DNA of 29,451 nucleotides from positions 1 through 29,451 of the forward strand of contig CAZAXU010000025.1 of assembly GCA_964489245.1 (NCBI GenBank), given 5' to 3'. The notes below the pieces were generated by a model. It searched no databases, was not told the DNA's origin, and saw only the letters and a program-made list of their open reading frames with translations. This stretch comes from CAZAXU01 sp964489245 (GTDB taxonomy: Bacteria > Bacteroidota > Bacteroidia > Flavobacteriales > Flavobacteriaceae). Made by a program: the position numbers and the translations under genes. Positions 16,474-24,021 of the stretch are shown piece by piece. Within the stretch, counting starts at the first letter, position 1, and each line of letters opens with the position of its first letter.

Positions 16474-17033
16474 ATCCATTTTTTTTCCAAGCATTCTCTC
16501 AATTGCAATCTCGCTCTGTGCATTATGGTCCACAAATTGGCAGAGGAAATATTTGTTTCTTCACAGACTTCTTCTGAAGAACAAGCATCTAAAACTTTCA
16601 TCATAAAAACCACACGATGGTTAGGAGGTAACAGTGAAAGACAATATTGCAAAACTAGATGAAATTCATCTATCTGTATCTTTTCATCTACATCCCAATT
16701 CTGCGGGGCTCTTTGTGTTACCCAATGATTTTCAAAATCTCCCGAATCATGGAACGGCAACTGATAAGATGACATGTTTTGCTCTTGACTTCTTGCTTCT
16801 TTTCTGTAGTAATCTACGATTCTACGCTTTAAGATTCTCACCAGCCATGTACGTTCGGAACTTTTACCGGCAAAATTTTTCACGGAAGCATAAGCAGACA
16901 AAAAAGTTTCTTGCACAACATCCTCCGCCGTCTCTTTTGATGGCAATTTAAAACGAGCATAGTTGTATAAATAATCTGCGTGATTATTCACCCATTGCTC
17001 CGGAGCCAATAATACGTCTGTTTCTTCTGTCAT
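16470..17033 (-). CDS. ECF-type RNA polymerase sigma factor
   Basis: This is a 187-aa sigma-70 family protein of ECF size. Region 2 (about 12-85) has YLYNYARFKLPSKETAEDVVQETFLSAY and the -10-recognising SSERTWLVRILKRRIVDYYRKE. Region 4 (about 125-182) has LPPNHRVVFMMKVLDACSSEEVCEETNISSANLWTIMHRARLQLRECL, a complete helix-turn-helix. It is coupled to the anti-sigma gene by a 4-bp ATGA overlap. A 15-bp palindrome (17055-17069) lies 22 bp before its start. The gene upstream on the same strand is a prolyl oligopeptidase, 65 bp away; the genes downstream are the EF-hand/GKCG proteins, the obvious candidate targets, although the lipoprotein promoter itself looks like a housekeeping one. Confidence 0.92.
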   Translation of the reverse strand: MTEETDVLLAPEQWVNNHADYLYNYARFKLPSKETAEDVVQETFLSAYASVKNFAGKSSERTWLVRILKRRIVDYYRKEARSQEQNMSSYQLPFHDSGDFENHWVTQRAPQNWDVDEKIQIDEFHLVLQYCLSLLPPNHRVVFMMKVLDACSSEEVCEETNISSANLWTIMHRARLQLRECLEKKWI

Positions 17034-17054
17034 AATATCAAATCAACAGATTAG

Positions 17055-17069
17055 TCGTTTGATAAACGA
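17055..17069. promoter_or_regulatory. Short palindrome upstream of the ECF sigma gene
   Basis: TCGTTT GAT AAACGA is a 6-bp perfect dyad with a 3-nt centre in the 65-bp gap between the prolyl oligopeptidase stop and the sigma start. It lacks a T run, so it is not a good terminator. It could be an operator or part of an autoregulated promoter. Confidence 0.25.
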
Positions 17070-17098
17070 AAACCTTACAAAATATTTTTTTATAGATT

Positions 17099-19255
17099 TT
17101 ATTTTGCTGTTTGCAATTTCTTTATTCCCATATTATACAATGTAAATCCGAAAATATCTGCATATTGCTCTATGGTTTTGCTCACCGGTGTTCCTGCACC
17201 GTGACCGGCATTGGTTTCTATTCTAATCAGAATGGGATTGTTTCCGGATTGTTTGGTTTGCAATTCGGCTGCAAACTTAAAACTATGTGCCGGAACCACC
17301 CTGTCGTCATGATCTCCGGTTGTGATGAGGGTTGCCGGATATGAAACCCCTGCTTTCACATTATGTACGGGAGAATAGGCTTTCAAATATTCAAACATTT
17401 CTTTACTTTGTTCTGCCGTGCCATAATCATAAGCCCAACCTGCACCTGCGGTAAATGTATGATATCGCAACATATCTAAAACACCGACTGCCGGAAGCGC
17501 TACTTTCATCAAGTCAGGACGTTGTGTCATGGTGGCACCAACCAATAAACCGCCATTTGAACCACCGCGAACGGCTAAATAATCTTTGGATGTATAATTA
17601 TTGACTATTAAATATTCTGCCGCTGCAATAAAATCATCAAAAACATTTTGCTTTTTGAGTTGTATGCCGGCATCATGCCAAGCTCTTCCATATTCTCCAC
17701 CTCCCCGCAAATTCGGAACAGCATAGATTCCACCTTGTTCCATCCAAACCACATTAGTGATACTGAATCTCGGTCTTAAACTGATATTAAATCCTCCATA
17801 GCCATATAACATAGTCGGATTTTTGCCATCTAATCGGATTCCTTTTTTATGCGTGATAATCATCGGTATTTTTGTTCCGTCTTTCGAAGTATAAAAAATT
17901 TGTTTCGACACGTAATTTTCCGCATTGAAATCTATTTTTGGTTTTTTATAAACACTATAGTTCCCCGATTGAGGATCAAACTTATAAATCGTTGACGGGT
18001 TGATATAGTTTGTAAATGAAAAATAAAGTTCCTTGTCATTTTTTTTACCTCCGAATCCTCTTGCGCTACCTACTCCGGGTAATTGAATCTCTCTCACTTT
18101 CTTGCCATCCATATCATACTGAAATACTTTTGAAACGGCATCTATCATATAATTAGCAAAAATATAGCCGGCTCCACTATTCGGGCTCAATACATTTTTG
18201 GTTTCCGCAATAAAATCTTTCCAGTTTTTCGGTGAAGGATCAGATGCATCAACCGTGACAACTTTTTTATTCGGCGCATTTAAATTTGTGACAATATAAA
18301 GCCTGCTACCCACATTATCCATCACGTAACTATCATTTTCATAATTATCTACAATTGTTTTCAGCTGACTATTCGGATTGGTTAAATCTTTGATAAACAA
18401 CTTGTTGCCTGAAGTTGAAACAGAAGCAGAAATAATCAAATATCTGTCATCTTCGGTTACGTGTCCTCCTACATATCGATTTTTTTGCTCGGCAGTGCCT
18501 CCAAAAATAAGCAAATCGGTTTTTTGAGGTGTTCCCAATCTGTGATAATATAATTTATGTTGATCTGTTTTTGCAGACAACTCACTTCCTTTAGGCTTAT
18601 CATAACTGGAATAATAAAAACCTTCGTTCCCTTTCCAAGAAATACCACTAAATTTTATATCGACCAAAGTGTCTTCCATAATTTTTTTTGTGATGGCATT
18701 CATTACAATTACTTTTCTCCAATCCGAACCTCCTTCGGAAATAGAATACGCCACGATTTTTCCGTTTTTGGAAAAGCTTAATCCTGACAAAGAAGTTGTG
18801 CCGTCTTTAGAGAAAGTATTGGGATTCAAGAAAATCTCGGGTGCCTCATCAGCTTTCTGACGATAGACAACATATTGATTTTGAAGTCCGTCATTTTTGT
18901 AAAAATAGGTATAATCTCCTTCTTTGAATGGCGCTGAAATTTTTTCGTAATTCCACAACTTTTCAAGTCTTCTTTTAAGTTCTTCTCGATAAGGAATTTT
19001 ATTCAAATATTCAAAAGTCACCTTGTTTTGTGCTTTAACCCAGGCGGCTGTTTCATCAGACCTGTCATCTTCCAACCAGCGATAAGGATCTTTGACCGGT
19101 GTGCCGAAATATACGTTAACCGTATCAACTTTTTTTGTTTTTGGATAAGTCATCAAGGTTGATTCTGTTGTGTCTTTTACTTCAACAACAGGCTGTGATG
19201 TTTTGCAAGTAATCAGAAACAAACTTGCAAAAAACAGGAAAGCTGCTTTTTTCAT
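17099..19255 (-). CDS. Prolyl oligopeptidase (S9A), predicted lipoprotein
   Basis: This is a 718-aa serine peptidase that cuts short peptides after proline. A lipoprotein-type signal (FLFFASLFLITC, Cys about 17) places it in the envelope. The next section, VNVYFGTPVKDPYRWLEDD, is the typical S9A start of the peptidase, followed by the seven-bladed propeller (about 100-440) that limits access to the active site. The catalytic domain has all three residues: Ser566 in RGGSNGGL, Asp650 in GDHDDRVVP and His685 in NAGHGAG. The length is normal for the family plus signal. It is divergent from ileS and has a promoter with a correct -7 box. Confidence 0.95.
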   Translation of the reverse strand: MKKAAFLFFASLFLITCKTSQPVVEVKDTTESTLMTYPKTKKVDTVNVYFGTPVKDPYRWLEDDRSDETAAWVKAQNKVTFEYLNKIPYREELKRRLEKLWNYEKISAPFKEGDYTYFYKNDGLQNQYVVYRQKADEAPEIFLNPNTFSKDGTTSLSGLSFSKNGKIVAYSISEGGSDWRKVIVMNAITKKIMEDTLVDIKFSGISWKGNEGFYYSSYDKPKGSELSAKTDQHKLYYHRLGTPQKTDLLIFGGTAEQKNRYVGGHVTEDDRYLIISASVSTSGNKLFIKDLTNPNSQLKTIVDNYENDSYVMDNVGSRLYIVTNLNAPNKKVVTVDASDPSPKNWKDFIAETKNVLSPNSGAGYIFANYMIDAVSKVFQYDMDGKKVREIQLPGVGSARGFGGKKNDKELYFSFTNYINPSTIYKFDPQSGNYSVYKKPKIDFNAENYVSKQIFYTSKDGTKIPMIITHKKGIRLDGKNPTMLYGYGGFNISLRPRFSITNVVWMEQGGIYAVPNLRGGGEYGRAWHDAGIQLKKQNVFDDFIAAAEYLIVNNYTSKDYLAVRGGSNGGLLVGATMTQRPDLMKVALPAVGVLDMLRYHTFTAGAGWAYDYGTAEQSKEMFEYLKAYSPVHNVKAGVSYPATLITTGDHDDRVVPAHSFKFAAELQTKQSGNNPILIRIETNAGHGAGTPVSKTIEQYADIFGFTLYNMGIKKLQTAK

Positions 19256-19278
19256 AAGTAGTGTATTTATGTTTGTAA

Positions 19279-19314
19279 CAAATGTACATCATTTTTTTTC
19301 ATCTTACATCAAAA
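19279..19314 (-). promoter_or_regulatory. Promoter of the prolyl oligopeptidase gene
   Basis: On minus, TTTTG (19314-19310), 23 bp, then TACATTTG (19286-19279), an exact -7 match; the spacer is at the long end. Transcription would begin near 19272, 17 nt before the ATG. Confidence 0.55.
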
Positions 19315-19423
19315 TCTCCGAGATAAAAAAAGTCTGTTGCTCATTTGCAATTGCACTCATTCCTCATTCTTTTTCTCCATAGATTTTAACACCATAAAAA
19401 AGCTTCTACAATTAATATTTTTG

Positions 19424-19431
19424 TATTTTTG
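19424..19431 (+). promoter_or_regulatory. -7 element of ileS
   Basis: TATTTTTG is an exact TAnnTTTG match. It overlaps the in-frame TTG codon at 19429, which therefore cannot be translated from this promoter; this supports the ATG at 19459 as the true start, with a leader of about 20 nt. Confidence 0.6.
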
Positions 19432-19458
19432 CGAATCACAAAAAACAAATCGACAAGG

Positions 19459-22400
19459 ATGAAGCGTTTCAGAGAATATAAAGGATTAGATTTAACCGGT
19501 TTTGCCGGAGAAGTTCAAGCCCATTGGGAAAAGAATGACATTTTTCAAAAAAGCATCAATTCTCGTCCGGAAGACAAGACTTTTGTGTTTTATGAAGGTC
19601 CGCCTTCTGCCAATGGCATGCCCGGAATCCATCACGTGATGGGAAGAACCGTAAAAGATTTGTTTAATCGCTACAAAACTCAGCAAGGATACAGAGTTCC
19701 CAGAAAAGCCGGATGGGACACCCATGGACTTCCCGTAGAACTCGGCGTGGAAAAAGCTCTGGGAATAACCAAAGAGGACATCGGAAAAAAAATCAGTATC
19801 AACGAATATAATGAAGCTTGTAAAAAATCGGTATTGAAATATACCGATGTTTGGGAAAAACTCACCAAAGAAATGGGCTATTGGGTGGATATGAACGATC
19901 CGTATATTACTTACAAATCCAAATATATGGAAACGGTATGGTGGTTGCTCAAACAACTCTATGACAAAAATCTGCTCTATAAAGGCTATACCATTCAACC
20001 TTATTCTCCAAAGGCAGGAACCGGATTGAGTTCTCATGAATTGAATTTACCCGGCTGTTATAAAGACGTAACAGACAACACCATGACAGCACAATTCAAA
20101 GTGAAAAAAGAAAGCTTGCCCGTAGTCTTACAAAATTCAGATGCCGATATATATTTCTTGGCTTGGACAACCACTCCGTGGACATTGCCGTCCAATACGG
20201 CACTGGCTGTCGGACCAAAAATTGATTATATCTTGGTCAAAACCTTTAATCCATACACTTATCAAAAGCAATATGTGATTCTCGGCAAAGCCTTATTACA
20301 AAATCATTTTGGAAAAAAATTCCACTTGGCAGAAAGCCAATCTGAATTTGAAAACTTTGATGCGGAAAAAAGCAAAACCATTCCGTATCAAATCATTGAA
20401 GAATTTAAAGGAAAAAATCTGGTTGGCATCAAATATGAGCAGCTCTTGCCCTATGCACAACCCTATCAAGATGCAAATAAAGCTTTTGTTGTGATTCCCG
20501 GAGACTTCGTTACCACGGAAGACGGAACAGGAATTGTGCATATTGCACCCACTTTTGGTCAAGACGATGCCAAAGTTGCCAAAGACTATGGTGTCCCGCC
20601 CATGTTGGTTTTAGATGAAAATGAAAATCCTGTTCCTTTGGTGGATTTGCAAGGACGCTTCAGACCGGAAATGGGAGAATTTGCCGGACGTTATGTCAAA
20701 CAAGAATATTATACGGATGATGAACAGAAACCGAACAGACCGGTTGATGTGGATATCATCATCAAACTCAAGGAAGAAAACAAAGCTTTCAATGCAGAAA
20801 AACACATACACTCTTATCCGCATTGTTGGAGAACAGACAAACCTGTTTTATATTATCCTTTGGATAGTTGGTTTATCAAAGTGCCTCAAGTACGTGAACA
20901 ATTGATTCGCCTGAACAACAGCATCAATTGGAAACCAAAATCAACCGGAGAAGGGCGTTTTGGCAATTGGCTGCAAAATGCCAACGACTGGAACTTGTCC
21001 AGATCAAGATATTGGGGAATTCCATTACCTATTTGGCGTACGGAAGATGGCACGGAAGAAATATTAATCGGTTCTATTGAAGAACTGAAAACCGAAATGA
21101 AGAAATCTGTTTCCGCCGGATTTATGAAAAAAGAATTCTTTGAAGATTTTGTGGTGGGAGATATGAGCGAATCCAACTATAACAAGGTAGATTTGCACAA
21201 ACATATCGTAGATCAAATTGTTTTGGTGTCACCAAGTGGAAAACTCATGAAGAGAGAGACTGACTTGATAGATGTTTGGTTTGACTCCGGGTCCATGCCT
21301 TATGCACAATGGCACTATCCGTTTGAAAACAAAGAACTCATTGACCAAAACAAATTTTTTCCTGCAGATTTTATCGCCGAAGGCGTGGACCAAACCCGCG
21401 GTTGGTTCTATACCCTGCACACCATAGCAACCATGGTTTTTGAATCTGTTGCTTATAAAAACGTTGTTTCAAACGGTTTGGTGTTAGATGCCAAGGGACA
21501 AAAAATGTCTAAACGTTTGGGCAACGGTGTGGACCCTTTTGATGCCTTGGAAAAATACAGCCCTGATGCCACACGCTGGTATATGATTTGGAATGCTAAT
21601 CCTTGGGACAATTTAAAGTTCGACACCAAGGGTATTGAAGAAGTTCGCAGAAAATTTTTCGGCACACTTTATAACACTTATGCCTTTTTTGCGCTATATG
21701 CCAATGTGGATGGATTTGAATATAAAGAAAACGAAATCGCTTATGAAAACCGACCGGAAATTGACCGTTGGATTCTATCGGAATTAAACAGCATGATTCA
21801 AAAAACGACAGATTATTTTGAATCTTATGAACCCACAAAAGCCACACGTGCCATTCAAAAATTTGTTACGGACGACTTAAGCAATTGGTTTGTGCGTTTA
21901 AGCAGAAGGCGTTTCTGGAAAGGAGAATATGCACATGATAAAATCTCAGCCTATCAAACTCTGTATCAAACTCTGTTGGCCGTTTCAAAATTAATGGCGC
22001 CGGTTGCCCCGTTTTATGCCGACAAATTATACCTGGATTTAATTGCCGCAACCAACAAAGAAAATTTTGAATCTGTGCACCTGGCTGAATTTCCCAAGGC
22101 AAAAAAACACGAGATAGACAAAGATCTGGAACGAAAAATGCAAAAGGCACAACTGATTTCATCTTTGGCACTATCATTGCGGAAAAAAGAAAAAATAAAA
22201 GTGCGCCAACCTTTGCAAAAAATCATGATTCCGGTATTGTCTGATCAAGACCGAAACGATTTGGAGGCAATCAAAGACTTGGTCTTGGCAGAGATTAACG
22301 TAAAGGAAATGGAACTGATAGACGACGCTTCCGGAATTGTGGTAAAAACCATCAAACCCAACTTCAAAATGCTCGGTCCGAAATATGGAAAAGAAATGGG

Positions 22401-22863
22401 AAAAATCAGTGGAAAAATCAACCAACTCACATCAGAGGATATTGCCCGGTTGGAAAAAGAAGGAGAAATTGAAATTGATTTGGGCGATAAAAAAGTTCTA
22501 CTGAGTAAAGATGAAGTGGAAATATCCGCCAAAGAAATCACCGGATGGACCATTGCTCAATCCGAAGACGTGCTTGTTGCACTGGACATCAATATTTCCG
22601 ATGCACTGCGGATGGAAGGAATTGCCAGAGATTTGGTCAATCGTATTCAAAATCTAAGAAAAGATTCAGGCATGGATGTTACAGACAGAATAGATTTATA
22701 CATCAGCGAAAATTCAATATTAAAATCCGCTTTGGAAACACAAGAAGACTATGTGAAAACGGAAACCTTAGCCGATCAAATTATTTGGAAAAACAAACTT
22801 GAAGACGGTAACATTTTGGAGATTGACGAAATTCAAACCGAAATGAAGATTATCAAAAAATAG
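19459..22863 (+). CDS. ileS: Isoleucyl-tRNA synthetase, KMSKR (IleS2-like) type
   Basis: This is a 1134-aa class I aminoacyl-tRNA synthetase that charges tRNA-Ile. The ATG at 19459 is preferred over the TTG at 19429, which lies in the promoter. The HIGH-type motif is PGIHHVMGR (His58, His59) and the KMSKS-type motif is KMSKR (682-686). The CP1 editing domain is present (about 190-400, with AWTTTPWTLPSNTALAVGP and GTGIVHIAPTFGQDDAKVAKDYG). The C-terminus lacks the Cys4 zinc finger of the E. coli enzyme and has instead the longer domain of the eukaryote-like class. KMSKR and this C-terminus point to the IleS2 group, many of whose members are insensitive to mupirocin. Divergent from the prolyl oligopeptidase. 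Confidence 0.96.
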   Translation: MKRFREYKGLDLTGFAGEVQAHWEKNDIFQKSINSRPEDKTFVFYEGPPSANGMPGIHHVMGRTVKDLFNRYKTQQGYRVPRKAGWDTHGLPVELGVEKALGITKEDIGKKISINEYNEACKKSVLKYTDVWEKLTKEMGYWVDMNDPYITYKSKYMETVWWLLKQLYDKNLLYKGYTIQPYSPKAGTGLSSHELNLPGCYKDVTDNTMTAQFKVKKESLPVVLQNSDADIYFLAWTTTPWTLPSNTALAVGPKIDYILVKTFNPYTYQKQYVILGKALLQNHFGKKFHLAESQSEFENFDAEKSKTIPYQIIEEFKGKNLVGIKYEQLLPYAQPYQDANKAFVVIPGDFVTTEDGTGIVHIAPTFGQDDAKVAKDYGVPPMLVLDENENPVPLVDLQGRFRPEMGEFAGRYVKQEYYTDDEQKPNRPVDVDIIIKLKEENKAFNAEKHIHSYPHCWRTDKPVLYYPLDSWFIKVPQVREQLIRLNNSINWKPKSTGEGRFGNWLQNANDWNLSRSRYWGIPLPIWRTEDGTEEILIGSIEELKTEMKKSVSAGFMKKEFFEDFVVGDMSESNYNKVDLHKHIVDQIVLVSPSGKLMKRETDLIDVWFDSGSMPYAQWHYPFENKELIDQNKFFPADFIAEGVDQTRGWFYTLHTIATMVFESVAYKNVVSNGLVLDAKGQKMSKRLGNGVDPFDALEKYSPDATRWYMIWNANPWDNLKFDTKGIEEVRRKFFGTLYNTYAFFALYANVDGFEYKENEIAYENRPEIDRWILSELNSMIQKTTDYFESYEPTKATRAIQKFVTDDLSNWFVRLSRRRFWKGEYAHDKISAYQTLYQTLLAVSKLMAPVAPFYADKLYLDLIAATNKENFESVHLAEFPKAKKHEIDKDLERKMQKAQLISSLALSLRKKEKIKVRQPLQKIMIPVLSDQDRNDLEAIKDLVLAEINVKEMELIDDASGIVVKTIKPNFKMLGPKYGKEMGKISGKINQLTSEDIARLEKEGEIEIDLGDKKVLLSKDEVEISAKEITGWTIAQSEDVLVALDINISDALRMEGIARDLVNRIQNLRKDSGMDVTDRIDLYISENSILKSALETQEDYVKTETLADQIIWKNKLEDGNILEIDEIQTEMKIIKK

Positions 22864-22938
22864 ATTATTCATTGTTAATAACTTAAATGGTGTCATAACA
22901 AAATAATCACTAAATTTATCAATCAAAAAATTTGCGCT

Positions 22939-23313
22939 ATGAGCGAAGAGAAAAAAGTAAGATATTCCGACCAAGAATTGGAAGAGTTCAAAAAAATAAT
23001 CAATGAAAAACTTGAACGAGCAAACAAAGATATTGATGTGCTGAAAAGCTTGCTTCAAAACAACGATATGACCCAATCAAAAATCATTACTTTTGAAGAA
23101 AGTGCCTACACTTATTCAAAAGAATCAAACCTAAAACTGATTGGACGACTGGAGCGTTTTGTCAGAGACTTGGAAAACGCGCTTATCAGAATTGAAAACA
23201 AATCTTATGGCATTTGCAGAGAAACCGGAAAACTCATCAGCAAAAAAAGATTAGAGGCGGTTCCTCATGCCACACTGAGCATTGATGCCAAAAACAGACA
23301 GGACAAAAAATGA
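22939..23313 (+). CDS. TraR/DksA-family protein lacking the zinc cysteines
   Basis: This is a 124-aa cytoplasmic protein. The N-terminal two-thirds is a charged coiled-coil (about 8-90) with the DksA-like arrangement; the C-terminus has the family sequence YGICRETGKLISKKRLEAVPHATLSI, where a true DksA would hold four zinc cysteines. Only one Cys remains, so zinc is not bound in the usual way. The same degenerate finger is, from memory, normal for this Bacteroidota group. It probably acts in the secondary channel of RNA polymerase to tune transcription, but that is inferred from the fold. Its stop overlaps the start of lspA by 4 bp (ATGA), so the two are coupled. It follows ileS by 75 bp with no clear terminator between. 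Confidence 0.85.
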   Translation: MSEEKKVRYSDQELEEFKKIINEKLERANKDIDVLKSLLQNNDMTQSKIITFEESAYTYSKESNLKLIGRLERFVRDLENALIRIENKSYGICRETGKLISKKRLEAVPHATLSIDAKNRQDKK

Positions 23314-23966
23314 GTTTAAAAAAATCTATTTTACTTATTTTCTTTGTCCTATTCATTGACCAAGCTGTCAAAATCTATGTCAAAACCCATTTCATGATTG
23401 GGGAGTCCGTTGATGTTTTCAGTTGGTTTAAAATATTCTTCGTCGAAAACAACGGTATGGCATTTGGCGCTGAATTTGGCGGATCTGCCGGAAAATTGTT
23501 TTTGACATCGTTTAGAATTTTGGCCATTTTCGGCATTTTTTATTGGCTATATAAAACCATTAAAAACAAAGAACATAAAATACTCGTCACCGCCATCAGC
23601 CTGATTCTTGCCGGCGCTATCGGAAATATTCTGGATTCTGTTTTCTATGGAAAAATTTTTACGAACAGCTATCATAATGTTGCCAAAATATTTCCCAAAC
23701 AAGGCTACACCTCTTGGTTTCACGGGAAAGTGGTGGATATGTTCTATTTTCCCATGTTTGACATTCATCTTCCGGATTGGCTTCCTGTAATCGGCGGAAA
23801 ATATTTTACTTTTTTTGAACCTGTTTTCAATGTTGCCGACAGTGCCATCACTATCGGTGTTTTTCTGCTTATCATTTTCAATAAAAAAATTTTCAAAAAA
23901 GAAAATGATAAAGTTGAGCAAATCATTCAAGAAGTCGTAGATGATACCGATTCCGGAATCGCATAG
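23310..23966 (+). CDS. lspA: Lipoprotein signal peptidase (signal peptidase II)
   Basis: This is a 218-aa inner-membrane aspartic peptidase that removes the signal peptide of prolipoproteins after lipidation. Four hydrophobic segments are visible (about 5-25, 65-85, 92-112, 170-195). The catalytic aspartates are in the two signature regions, GAIGNILDSVFYG (about 107-119) and FNVADSAITIG (about 176-186); VENNGMAFG precedes them. The loop between the signatures is longer than in E. coli LspA, which is common in Bacteroidota. It is translationally coupled to the DksA-like gene. The arrangement ileS - dksA-like - lspA is a recognisable housekeeping neighbourhood. Its substrates in this window include the lipoproteins at 5455, 15514 and 17099. 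Confidence 0.95.
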   Translation: MSLKKSILLIFFVLFIDQAVKIYVKTHFMIGESVDVFSWFKIFFVENNGMAFGAEFGGSAGKLFLTSFRILAIFGIFYWLYKTIKNKEHKILVTAISLILAGAIGNILDSVFYGKIFTNSYHNVAKIFPKQGYTSWFHGKVVDMFYFPMFDIHLPDWLPVIGGKYFTFFEPVFNVADSAITIGVFLLIIFNKKIFKKENDKVEQIIQEVVDDTDSGIA

Positions 23967-23988
23967 AAAAAAGTTGCCAATCATTTAT

Positions 23989-23996
23989 TATCTTTG
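23989..23996 (+). promoter_or_regulatory. -7 element of uvrC
   Basis: TATCTTTG is an exact TAnnTTTG match; it predicts transcription from about 24003, 19 nt before the TTG start at 24022. A TTG at 23974-23976 is too close to act as the -33 element. Confidence 0.45.
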
Positions 23997-24021
23997 ATTT
24001 TTATAAAAGCATTATAATTTT

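Noticed and set aside
19492..20037. 181-codon open frame on minus inside ileS
   Set aside because: Antisense shadow of a conserved synthetase; no recognisable domain.
22905..22939. AAAATTTG near 22927-22934 as a promoter of the DksA-like gene
   Set aside because: It would start transcription at or inside the start codon and lacks the leading T; more likely the gene is read from the ileS promoter.
23547..23984. 145-codon open frame on minus over lspA
   Set aside because: Shadow of lspA; Phe/Ile-rich translation with no motif.
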